From a virus, in IMG/VR virus record IMGVR_UViG_3300037189_000362, positions 1 through 20,380 of that record: DNA of 20,380 nt; one strand, 5' to 3'. Below the pieces are notes generated by a model, which worked only from the letters and a program-made list of their open reading frames with translations, was not told the DNA's origin and ran no database searches. The translations under genes and the position numbers were made by a program. The first letter of the stretch is position 1, and every line of letters begins with the position of its first letter. Below, one piece after another: positions 7,771-13,465 of this stretch.

Positions 7771-7795
7771 TTTTCCCTCGACCGTGGTATGACAG
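7771..7795 (-). promoter_or_regulatory. Candidate phage-RNA-polymerase promoter upstream of the capsid gene
   Basis: The 119-base leader (7699-7817) is where T7 has its strongest promoter, phi10. On the transcribed strand this site reads CATACCACGGTCGAGGGAAA. It shares ATAC-AC and a terminal GGGA with T7-type promoters (TAATACGACTCACTATAGGG), but the spacing between these parts is two bases shorter. The call rests on position and this weak likeness, and I found no second convincing full copy. Confidence 0.3.
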
Positions 7796-7817
7796 CCGCA
7801 GCGTGCCAAAGACGATC

Positions 7818-8090
7818 TTACGGATTAAGCTTAGGGTCTTTAGAAGCAGCTCCCTCAGGAGCTACATACCCAGCGTACCAACCCTCGGGTAACGCTACGG
7901 TATTGGATGACAGTTCCCATTCGGAACCGTTCCAAAAATAGACATGGCCCCGGATATCAGGGCCAAGCCTTACTAGATCATGGTCTGCCGGGTGGACGAA
8001 CACGACCCGTGTATTGTTGCACCCGTTTAGAAAACCGGTCGTAGACATTGCCAGGACCAGCAGGGGCATCTTTCGCAAGCGTGCGTTCAT
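7818..8090 (-). CDS. Small lipoprotein, spanin-like (Rz1-type), overlapping its partner gene
   Basis: From the ATG at 8090 this encodes 90 residues. The start MNARLRKMPLLVLAMSTTGF has a positive N-terminus, a hydrophobic core and then LNGC, a lipobox with an unusual Asn at -2. After the cysteine come TRVVFVHPADHDLVRLGPD and later WELSSNTVALPEGWYAGYV. This pattern (VRLG..., then LPEGWY near the end) recurs in small phage proteins encoded beside lysis genes. A longer frame reaches up to 8150, but the signal peptide only makes sense from the Met at 8090. Its first 113 bases overlap the 61-residue gene in another frame, much like nested Rz/Rz1 pairs. Its role is probably outer-membrane disruption at lysis, by analogy only. 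Confidence 0.68.
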   Translation of the reverse strand: MNARLRKMPLLVLAMSTTGFLNGCNNTRVVFVHPADHDLVRLGPDIRGHVYFWNGSEWELSSNTVALPEGWYAGYVAPEGAASKDPKLNP

Positions 8091-8163
8091 TGGCGCGTTC
8101 CCATATCCGACAGACCAATTCCTTAACAAGGGTTTGAATGGCAACCACAATGGCTGCCCACAT
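7978..8163 (-). CDS. Small membrane-associated protein, partner of the lipoprotein (Rz-like position)
   Basis: This 61-residue protein has a hydrophobic N-terminus (MWAAIVVAIQTLVKELVCRI) able to span or lie on the inner membrane. A charged, Pro- and Arg-rich tail follows. Similar tiny proteins with an N-terminal hydrophobic helix and an AKDA...-type tail are common just before the VRLG/WY lipoproteins in phages. The ATG directly follows the stop of the 40-residue gene (TGAATG). Its 3' half is overlapped by the lipoprotein gene. It may be an inner-membrane spanin or an accessory lysis protein. It is shorter than classical Rz proteins and has no clear coiled coil. Confidence 0.6.
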   Translation of the reverse strand: MWAAIVVAIQTLVKELVCRIWERANERTLAKDAPAGPGNVYDRFSKRVQQYTGRVRPPGRP

Positions 8164-8286
8164 TCAATAACCCTTCTTCATCTGAGCGTAGGCTTCCTTG
8201 GACACCGTTGACTTAGACTTCGATCTACTGGTTCCAGCCTTCTTGCGTCGGTTAATGTTAATAACCAAAGCGTTCTTCTTCTTCAT
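8164..8286 (-). CDS. Small basic phage protein, 40 residues
   Basis: The frame begins ATG at 8286 and ends TGA at 8166-8164, encoding MKKKNALVININ, then RRKKAGTSRSKSKSTVS and a final AYAQMKKGY. It is strongly basic. The gene starts one base after the stop of the 76-residue gene and ends immediately before the next ATG. That packing supports a real gene, although it is too short for most gene finders. Similar Lys/Arg/Ser-rich micro-proteins occur in other T7-like phages in the structural region. The function is unknown; its charge suggests nucleic acid or virion binding. Confidence 0.65.
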   Translation of the reverse strand: MKKKNALVININRRKKAGTSRSKSKSTVSKEAYAQMKKGY

Positions 8287-8287
8287 A

Positions 8288-8518
8288 TCAGCATCCCCAC
8301 CTTTTTCGTGCGGCCATTCCTCGCTCACCCTTCCAAGAACTGCTACGAGCGCAGAAGGATTTATGGCGCGGATTGTCCTTATCCTTGGTAGGAGCCTTCA
8401 GGTTAGATCCTGTAGCCTTGTTGTACTTGGCCCGACCCTTGGCAGTAAGACCAGCACCCTGAGATACAGGAAGCTTTTCTCCTCGACCAATCGAAAGGTT
8501 GGGACTGCGGCGGTACAT
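8288..8518 (-). CDS. Small basic protein, resembles DUF6321 family
   Basis: This 76-residue protein includes GAGLTAKGRAKYNKATGSNL, then KAP, then RHKSFCARS and a C-terminal MAARKRWGC. From memory, this matches the DUF6321 pattern (GLTAKGRAKYN..TG.NLK, SFCAR, ..RKW.C), found in many phages near head genes. The family has no established function. The protein is basic and has two well-spaced cysteines. Its ATG overlaps the stop of the holin-like gene (TGATG), so translation is probably coupled. The segment between the two conserved halves is shorter than I recall for the family, where about 20 more residues precede the final RKW.C. Confidence 0.72.
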   Translation of the reverse strand: MYRRSPNLSIGRGEKLPVSQGAGLTAKGRAKYNKATGSNLKAPTKDKDNPRHKSFCARSSSWKGERGMAARKRWGC

Positions 8519-8709
8519 CAGCTATTCTTCTTCATTGACAGGCGTGCGCCGGTATAGCCAAGTGCCACCAGAGCAGCAGTGGCGGTACCCAAGATCTGGC
8601 CCCAAGGACCTTCCATGGGGACCACACCGCTGGCCTGAATCGCGCCAATGGCAACGGCAAACAGGCTCATCCAAAACTCACTCGTCTTATATCCAGGCTT
8701 AAGTTCCAT
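8518..8709 (-). CDS. Holin-like small membrane protein
   Basis: The 63-residue protein starts MELKPGYKTSEFWMSLFAVA and has two hydrophobic segments: residues about 11-31 (EFWMSLFAVAIGAIQASGVV) and 36-56 (WGQILGTATAALVALGYTGA). They are separated by a short PMEGP turn, and the protein ends in a basic RLSMKKNS tail. This N-in, two-helix layout, with the GYK(T/S)(S/T)EFW start and the ALGYT.AR motif, is widely annotated as a phage holin or membrane protein. It has an AAAAGGA ribosome binding site and starts 11 bases after the scaffold stop. T7 has its holin (17.5) far from here, so this position is a rearrangement or an independent gain. Function as a lysis holin is inferred. Confidence 0.68.
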   Translation of the reverse strand: MELKPGYKTSEFWMSLFAVAIGAIQASGVVPMEGPWGQILGTATAALVALGYTGARLSMKKNS

Positions 8710-8720
8710 TGTTTTTCCTT

Positions 8721-9482
8721 TTAAAGGTTAGAACCCTGAGCAATCTTACGAACGACCTCATCGCGGTATGCGGGATCATTCTTGTATCGCGGATCAGACA
8801 TTGCCTTGACCATTTCCGCTGCACTTGAAAACCCGCCAGACTTAGCTGGTCGTCCAGCGATCAGCTTGGGCTCGTTGTTGTTGGCAACGAAACGGGCATG
8901 AAGACCCTGTACTGCGAACAGCATTTGGCTGCGGTCACCAGACTCAACGGCCTTGTTGTACGCCAGAATCTCTTCCTCCTTTAGACTCTGGCGTGCCCAG
9001 TCAATGACCTTGTTGTACGAGTCCTTACCACCAACCGCAGACAAAACCTCTGCCTCGGCCTGGGTCATCACGGCCTGCTGACCAGCAATGAATTGATCAA
9101 CGATGTCCTTGCCAATACCCATCTTGGCCAACTGATCGTAGGACTTGTCACTCAACTTTCCGCTGGTGAAGAACTCCTGAGAGAACTGACTCAGCTTGTC
9201 CGAAGACTCAGCCACTTCAGCCTTGGGGTCAACGTCGTCTTCCTTGTCTTCGTCGCCGGTCTTTGGGTCAGCCTTAGAGCTCAGCTCGGCATACGCCTTG
9301 GCCAGCTCCTCGGGGCTGTTAAAGCCCTCAGGAAGCCACTCAGGGCGATCCGTCTGCTGGGCCTCAGTGCCATCGGCTTCTGCCACGGCATCGGTCTGAG
9401 GGGCTTGCTCCTTGTTCATCGCTTCCTGCTGGGCAGGGCTGAGCGATCCGGTAACATCAGGCTTGAATTCAACTCGGTCCAT
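8721..9482 (-). CDS. Capsid assembly scaffold protein, T7 gp9-like
   Basis: This 253-residue protein lies between portal and capsid genes. It has the expected acidic, low-complexity N-terminal half (AEADGTEAQQTDRPEWLPEG, KTGDEDKEDDVDPKAEVAES) and a helical, more basic C-terminal part. WLPEGFNSPEELAKAYAEL is the usual scaffold signature near residue 50. T7 gp9 (307 residues) guides prohead assembly and leaves before packaging. The C-terminal region (SAAEMVKAMSDPRYKNDPAY, then EVVRKIAQ) resembles the capsid-binding helices of podovirus scaffolds. Start: ATG with GAGGAA close upstream, seven bases after the portal stop. Confidence 0.93.
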   Translation of the reverse strand: MDRVEFKPDVTGSLSPAQQEAMNKEQAPQTDAVAEADGTEAQQTDRPEWLPEGFNSPEELAKAYAELSSKADPKTGDEDKEDDVDPKAEVAESSDKLSQFSQEFFTSGKLSDKSYDQLAKMGIGKDIVDQFIAGQQAVMTQAEAEVLSAVGGKDSYNKVIDWARQSLKEEEILAYNKAVESGDRSQMLFAVQGLHARFVANNNEPKLIAGRPAKSGGFSSAAEMVKAMSDPRYKNDPAYRDEVVRKIAQGSNL

Positions 9483-9489
9483 ATGTTCC

Positions 9490-11079
9490 TCACTGGGTTG
9501 GCTGCATCATACCAGCCGGGGGCTGTTGTGCTGGAGCCAGATTAGGAGAAATAACACCTTCTCGGACTGCTCCGCCCATCTGGTTGATGACGGCTGGGCC
9601 AAGCTTGTTGACCATACCGGCGGCCATCGCCTGATTAGACTCAGCAGCCTGTGACTGCTCATCCTTAAGCAGACCCTGGGGATCAATGCCAAGGGCTGCC
9701 GCACGGCGGGACAGGTATTCCTTGGGGTTAATGTACTGGGAGATAGCCTGGGGGCCAAAGGTCTGGGCAATGCCAGCAAGGAAAGCATCAAGCTTTACAA
9801 GGTCATTGCCACGGCCAAGGGCATCCACGCCGGTAATGACCACCGGCTTGACGAATTCCTTGGGAACCTTGGGGAGCTTCTTGGCCTTCTGCATCAGGTC
9901 CATGATCCGCTTGACCAGCGGGAGCTGGAACTCCTGGGACAGAATGCTATAGATACCGCCTAGCTGCCTCTCAACCGCTGCGGTCGTGAGTCGGATTTCT
10001 TCGGCGGTAACACGCTCAGCATTACGAATCGTTGACTCCGCAAGCAAGAAAGCATAATTAATTCGTTCACGAATCGAAGAGATCGCCTGCATCGCAATCC
10101 CGAGATCAGCCTGCTTTTGTAGCTGTACACATGTGACATCTGCTGCGTTACCCTCTCGGATAGCTCCATTAGGACTCTTGGCAAGGACATCGGCGCGGGT
10201 CATGCCGTTGGGGTTCACGAGGAACAGCACCTTGGCTGCCGCAGCGGAACCCTCAACGATTGCTTGGGTCAGGCCCTCAAGGCTACGGAGATCACCAAGG
10301 TACTCCTCAACGTAGCCACGGCCATAGCTCTCACCGTCCACGCGGTTCATACGAAGGGCAAGCCAAGGCAGGCTGCCCTCCTTGTACTTACCACGGGTGC
10401 TATCAAGGACCACTCCCTTGATTTCCTGGAATGCCGTGAACTCACCGTTCTCTTCACGGTGGATGCAGGTGTACAGGTCAACGGGAGTGTCGCTTCCATT
10501 GCCGTTCATCTCGTCGCCACCAATGGCGGCATAGGCTTCTTCGCTCAGCATGTCCTGAGCAACAGTCTCCTTCACCACAATGTCACACACGTTGCCCATG
10601 GGGTCACGCTTGATGACGTAACGGTTCAGGTGGAACACCCGAATGCCGTTGTCACCAAGATGGATCAGCGCATTGCCAGTAACAATCAGGTGCTTCAGTG
10701 CTTCAAATACAGCCGGTCGAATTGCCTTCGATTCAATCTCCTGCATCACCGACCGCTCAATCGAACTCAAGGTCTGGTCGATCTCCGTGCGGTATTCATC
10801 CATTCCACCCAAAGCCCGGACGGCCTCCTCATCCAGAACCAGACGGAAGAAGGGCTGGTTCGGGGGAAGAAGGCTCATCAACAGGCTGGCTGCAAGATGG
10901 TTTACGCCGCGTGCTCCCAGGCCCTGGAAGGGGGTAGCAAACTGGGTGACGCTGGACGTGCCATCATCAGGAAGAAGGGTGGGAAGGGTGACGCGAGAGC
11001 AATCCCTGCCACGACGAAGGTAAGAATCTCGGTCACTTTCAAGGGTGGAATACAACCTTCGGGCAGAGTAGTCAGACAT
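9490..11079 (-). CDS. Portal (head-tail connector) protein, T7 gp8-like
   Basis: At 529 residues it is nearly the length of T7 gp8 (536). Family landmarks are the N-terminal ESDRDSYLRRGRDCSRVTLP, QGLGARGVNHLAASLLMSLL followed by PPNQPFFRL, the wing segment YVEEYLGDLRSLEGLTQAI, and the stem region NAERVTAEEIRLTTAAVERQ and LGGIYSILSQEFQLPLV. The portal forms a dodecamer at one capsid vertex, through which DNA is packaged and ejected. The C-terminus is Gln/Pro/Met-rich and flexible. The ATG follows an AAGGA in the TAAGGAAATAAAATG context, so the upstream gene's stop codon overlaps the ribosome binding site. Confidence 0.95.
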   Translation of the reverse strand: MSDYSARRLYSTLESDRDSYLRRGRDCSRVTLPTLLPDDGTSSVTQFATPFQGLGARGVNHLAASLLMSLLPPNQPFFRLVLDEEAVRALGGMDEYRTEIDQTLSSIERSVMQEIESKAIRPAVFEALKHLIVTGNALIHLGDNGIRVFHLNRYVIKRDPMGNVCDIVVKETVAQDMLSEEAYAAIGGDEMNGNGSDTPVDLYTCIHREENGEFTAFQEIKGVVLDSTRGKYKEGSLPWLALRMNRVDGESYGRGYVEEYLGDLRSLEGLTQAIVEGSAAAAKVLFLVNPNGMTRADVLAKSPNGAIREGNAADVTCVQLQKQADLGIAMQAISSIRERINYAFLLAESTIRNAERVTAEEIRLTTAAVERQLGGIYSILSQEFQLPLVKRIMDLMQKAKKLPKVPKEFVKPVVITGVDALGRGNDLVKLDAFLAGIAQTFGPQAISQYINPKEYLSRRAAALGIDPQGLLKDEQSQAAESNQAMAAGMVNKLGPAVINQMGGAVREGVISPNLAPAQQPPAGMMQPTQ

Positions 11080-11088
11080 TTTATTTCC

Positions 11089-11304
11089 TTAGGCGGACAG
11101 ACCGCTGCTATATCCAAGACCGCCAACACCACCAAGTGGAATAGTCAGCATTGCCTTACCACGACCAGAAGCCTGGGTACGGTTAATGCCAGAAGCCATC
11201 TCCAGGGGAGAAGCCTGCTTTGCGCTAGCCATTGGGCTGGGCGGGGGTGGTGGCGGGGGCGGGGGGGTTGGCATAGACGGCATCTTGGGTGCGCTGAAAC
11301 ACAT
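11089..11304 (-). CDS. Small proline-rich protein upstream of the portal gene
   Basis: The 71-residue protein begins MCFSAPKMPSMPTP, continues with nine consecutive prolines (11239-11265), and ends in a Gly-rich RGKAMLTIPLGGVGGLGYSS. Short proteins with an MCF/Pro-rich start and a C-terminal Gly-rich hydrophobic patch are found just before the portal gene in several podoviruses, but I know of no proven role. The position matches T7 gene 7.3, a small tail-assembly protein, and this is a plausible counterpart without clear sequence likeness. The ATG has AGGAC seven bases upstream. The poly-proline run would stall ribosomes without elongation factor P. Confidence 0.72.
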   Translation of the reverse strand: MCFSAPKMPSMPTPPPPPPPPPSPMASAKQASPLEMASGINRTQASGRGKAMLTIPLGGVGGLGYSSGLSA

Positions 11305-11314
11305 GGTATTTGTC

Positions 11315-11530
11315 CTAGGTCTTTTTGATTACGTTGTCAAACCGGGTTTCCTGCTGCCTCTTATAGACAGACTTCAGGAAGTCCACGATGTGGCGTTGCC
11401 CTGCATAGTACCAAATGTACCGATCTTCCCAATGAAGCTCAGGGCAACGTGGCGGAAACCGCTTTTCAATGGCCTTGATAAAGTCCAATGTCAGCGTTGG
11501 GATGGGGTCTGTATCTTCCGGTGCATCCAT
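11315..11530 (-). CDS. Small conserved phage protein, 71 residues, unknown function
   Basis: The sequence includes FIKAIEKRFPPRCPELHWED, followed by YIWYYAGQRHIVDFLKSVYK. The pattern 'RFPPRCP....D..IW..AGQR.VVDFL' is one I recall from small proteins in many podoviruses, where it is called hypothetical. It is likely a compact helical domain with one aromatic-rich turn. The ATG is preceded by AGGTGA. The gene is packed between the sigma-like gene and the Pro-rich gene with gaps of eight and ten bases. No function can be assigned. Confidence 0.72.
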   Translation of the reverse strand: MDAPEDTDPIPTLTLDFIKAIEKRFPPRCPELHWEDRYIWYYAGQRHIVDFLKSVYKRQQETRFDNVIKKT

Positions 11531-11538
11531 AAAGTCAC

Positions 11539-11748
11539 CTATTCAATGTCGCTGAGCATGGCCGCAAACTCACGGACCTCTGCTTCAGTCATGTTTCGTC
11601 GGAGCTTTCGCATAGCCCTAAGAGCAATGTCACGAACGTTGCCCTCAGTGAGGTTGTCCCCACTCATGTGATTGTACATGGCGGTTACTTCCCCAAAGGT
11701 ACGAAGCTGTGGGATACGAGAAATGCTGTAGTCATTCTTTGCTGACAT
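11539..11748 (-). CDS. Small helix-turn-helix protein, sigma-70 region-4-like
   Basis: The 69-residue protein has RTFGEVTAMYNHMSGDNLTE followed by GNVRDIALRAMRKLRRNM. This resembles region 4.2 of sigma-70 factors, in which T-F-x-E-I, a turn, then V-R-x-I-E-x-x-A-L-R-K-L-R forms the -35-binding helix-turn-helix. There is no core-binding region 2, so it cannot act as a full sigma factor. It could bind host RNA polymerase flap or DNA, as a regulator of host transcription or of the switch to phage transcription. The strong AAGGAG start and compact packing support expression. The assignment is by motif reading only. Confidence 0.6.
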   Translation of the reverse strand: MSAKNDYSISRIPQLRTFGEVTAMYNHMSGDNLTEGNVRDIALRAMRKLRRNMTEAEVREFAAMLSDIE

Positions 11749-11759
11749 GGTGTTTCTCC

Positions 11760-12149
11760 TTAAAAGGGTTGAGTAAAATCTGGCAGGTCATCAAGCTCAA
11801 CAGGAAGCCGTCCAATTCTAATCATTTCCTGGGTGTGCATCAAGGCCCCAATGTTCCACCGGGCTGCTGCAAGGTGGTCCTCGTCTCGGTGGCCCATCAT
11901 AAACTTGTTCATGTGGCGGATGGCAGAGTCATAGTAACGGGACAGGGGCTGGCCCTTTTCCCAATTCCTATCTCCATACTTCTTGGCACCGAACTCAAGG
12001 TGCCGTGCATCACGCTCCATGACAAATGGGGACAGCAGGTCGAAACGTCCCTTGCCATCGCGGGTATCGCGGCGGCTACCTGTGTCAAACTCTTCCCGCT
12101 TACCAGAGTCCTTGACACCATCGAATGCAAACTTGCTTACGGATTCCAT
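11760..12149 (-). CDS. Probable dATP/dGTP diphosphohydrolase (MazG-like, DUF5664-type)
   Basis: From the ATG at 12149 this encodes 129 residues. It contains GKGRFDLLSPFVMERDARHL, EFGAKKYGDRNWEKG, YYDSAIRHMNKFMMGHRDED and HLAAARWNIGALMHTQEM. The pattern of acidic and His residues on two helices (E-x-x-x-x-x-F-G, then R-H-x-x-x-F-x-x-G-x-x-D-E-D-H-x-A-A) is that of the all-alpha nucleotide pyrophosphohydrolases used by phages on dNTPs or signal nucleotides. The same frame extends upstream to 12689, but this part is only the shadow of the exonuclease gene. The Met at 12149 has GGGAGAG upstream and begins the conserved domain. It overlaps the exonuclease stop by 13 bases, next to DNA metabolism genes. 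Confidence 0.72.
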   Translation of the reverse strand: MESVSKFAFDGVKDSGKREEFDTGSRRDTRDGKGRFDLLSPFVMERDARHLEFGAKKYGDRNWEKGQPLSRYYDSAIRHMNKFMMGHRDEDHLAAARWNIGALMHTQEMIRIGRLPVELDDLPDFTQPF

Positions 12150-12889
12150 TGCTTGATCTCTCCCGTCTTGAAGTTGTACTCGCCGTGCTGGAGTATATGA
12201 GCAACACGCGCCTGGGTCAACGCATCCTCCGCCGTCAGCCCCGCATCCAAGAATGCAGCCAGCACCGCTTCCCATGATGGGGTTGTGTCCACTCCAACAA
12301 TCTTCTCCGCCTTCACCGGCCCCACTCCCGGGCAACCCTTGTAGTTGTCCGTGGTGTCCCCCGTCAGGGTCTGGATGAAATGATTCCTTATAGCCTGGTG
12401 TGGGGTAATAGAGAACCTGTAACCCGTGCGTGGGTTGAAGTGTTCTCCCGGGATTGTCTTGAAGTCCTTGTCCTCCGAGACCATCACCGGCAGCTCCTTT
12501 GGATTGGGGCTGGTGGCCAAGATCCCGGCTACGTCGTCCCCCTCTAAACGCGCATATGCCGCACTCGCATACGTTTGAAGGGCATACTGGCGAACTTCCG
12601 TATAGCAAACAGGTTTGCGGGTAGTCGCCCGGTTCGCTTTGTAGTCGCTCAGGATAGTCATTCTGAAATTGTTCGGGCTGCTCAGGCACAGGGTGATCCT
12701 ATTGGTCTTGAGGTTGTCCTTGATTTCCTGCACGGAAATATCAAACATCTGCTTCGCTTCACGGGCATCGGCATGGAGTGTCCACATGTCGTCGCCCCAA
12801 TTGGTCGCCTTCTCTACCGCAGCACAGGCGTGGTAAAGAAGAATGTCGGCATCAATGTATGCGTGGATTGGCTTCTGTTTACGGCTCAA
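12137..12889 (-). CDS. 5'-3' exonuclease, T7 gp6-like (FEN family), TTG start
   Basis: The 250-residue protein has the flap-nuclease metal sites in order: YIDADILLY (Asp13, Asp15), LEGDDVAG (Glu116, Asp118, Asp119), VSEDKDFKT (Asp140, Asp142) and TGDTTDNYKG (Asp178, Asp181). A helix-hairpin-helix segment CPGVGPVKAEKIV follows. T7 gp6 (300 residues) degrades host DNA and removes RNA primers. The start is TTG at 12889 with GGAGGGG seven bases upstream. The first ATG in frame is at residue 35, which would delete the first metal-binding Asp pair. The TTG overlaps the TGA of the preceding gene (TTGA). The C-terminus is about 50 residues shorter than in T7. Confidence 0.92.
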   Translation of the reverse strand: MSRKQKPIHAYIDADILLYHACAAVEKATNWGDDMWTLHADAREAKQMFDISVQEIKDNLKTNRITLCLSSPNNFRMTILSDYKANRATTRKPVCYTEVRQYALQTYASAAYARLEGDDVAGILATSPNPKELPVMVSEDKDFKTIPGEHFNPRTGYRFSITPHQAIRNHFIQTLTGDTTDNYKGCPGVGPVKAEKIVGVDTTPSWEAVLAAFLDAGLTAEDALTQARVAHILQHGEYNFKTGEIKQWNP

Positions 12890-13107
12890 TCTTCAACCCC
12901 TCCAGCTGTGAGCAGCATACGGGCACACTCAACAAGCCCGATGCAGGAGTGGAACTGTCCAACAGAACAGAACGTCATGTCCTGTGCTGACTTGGTTTTT
13001 GGCTGGCAGCCGATGAACAGCAGGGCATCAAAGCGTGCGCCAAGGATTGCAAGCAACTCGTCTGTGGTGTATCGGTTCAACGGATGAAGCGGATCATGCT
13101 GTTCCAT
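12886..13107 (-). CDS. Small protein of unknown function, 73 residues
   Basis: I do not recognise this protein. It starts MEQHDPLHPLNRYTTDELLA and continues with ILGARFDALLFIGCQPKTKS. It has four cysteines, none in a paired zinc-binding spacing. Both ends are coupled to neighbours: its ATG lies within the last codons of the homing endonuclease gene (14-base overlap) and its TGA overlaps the exonuclease TTG. AAGG is seven bases upstream. This tight packing supports expression. A role linked to replication is only suggested by its neighbours. Confidence 0.6.
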   Translation of the reverse strand: MEQHDPLHPLNRYTTDELLAILGARFDALLFIGCQPKTKSAQDMTFCSVGQFHSCIGLVECARMLLTAGGVED

Positions 13108-13465
13108 AGTCTACCTTCTTTGCTTTCTTGAGATTCTTCAGCAGGCTTTCTCGCGCCGCTGAACCATGGGGAAACTTGTGGGCAGTGAGAATAATATCTG
13201 CTTGATAGGCTTTCTCCCTGAGCCAAGGTCTGATTTTCTTTACAAACTTCCTGGCATCAGGGCCGCACACTTCCCACCGATATGCGTTGCGCCTCGGTGC
13301 CTCGTTCTTGAACATCCTGATCTTCCCAAAACCAAACATCTTTTGGATATCCCTCAGATGGTATGGCCAGCATGAGGTGATATGCACACGGGCGGTCGTG
13401 GTCCACACAAGGCAACCCTCGCCATCGAACAGCCCAGCAATGTAGGCCAGCTCGGTTTTCTTCAT
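13094..13465 (-). CDS. Free-standing LAGLIDADG homing endonuclease
   Basis: The 123-residue protein begins MKKTELAYIAGLFDGEGCLV, a clear single LAGLIDADG motif with the metal-binding Asp/Glu at its end. The usual domain pattern follows: beta strand with HITSCWPYHLRDIQKMFGFG, then YRWEVCGPDARKFVKKIRPW and a final helix with EKAYQADIILTA. A single motif implies it acts as a dimer on a near-palindromic site. Its ATG overlaps the DNA polymerase stop (TAATG), so translation is coupled to the polymerase. Homing endonucleases commonly sit beside the conserved gene they target, here probably DNA polymerase or the exonuclease region. No intron or intein was seen in the polymerase. Confidence 0.88.
   Translation of the reverse strand: MKKTELAYIAGLFDGEGCLVWTTTARVHITSCWPYHLRDIQKMFGFGKIRMFKNEAPRRNAYRWEVCGPDARKFVKKIRPWLREKAYQADIILTAHKFPHGSAARESLLKNLKKAKKVDYGTA

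Larger units (their letters stand above)
7699..7817. other. Longest gene-free stretch: capsid leader region
   Basis: These 119 bases separate the lipoprotein gene from the capsid gene. They contain the capsid AAGGAG ribosome binding site, the leader hairpin and the candidate promoter. Other gaps in the window are at most about 85 bases, the next largest being 6625-6708 with the terminator. No plus-strand gene is supported here. Confidence 0.85.

Noticed and set aside
6691-7941. Open frame of 416 codons on the plus strand across the capsid gene and its leader
   Set aside because: It is antisense to the capsid gene, whose protein is clearly recognised. The translation has no known pattern and no ribosome binding site, and the codon bias of the true gene explains the lack of stops.
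8091-8150. Extended start for the lipoprotein frame at 8150
   Set aside because: The added residues would place charged and Pro-rich sequence before the signal peptide. The Met at 8090 gives a standard lipoprotein signal.
10264-11328. Open frame of 354 codons on the plus strand opposite the portal gene
   Set aside because: It crosses the portal and the Pro-rich gene in antisense, and its low-complexity end mirrors the poly-proline codons. No evidence of a real protein.
12150-12689. N-terminal extension of the nucleotide hydrolase frame up to 12689
   Set aside because: This part is Gly/Cys-rich antirepeat-like text read from the exonuclease gene in another frame. The conserved domain and a good ribosome binding site begin at the ATG at 12149.
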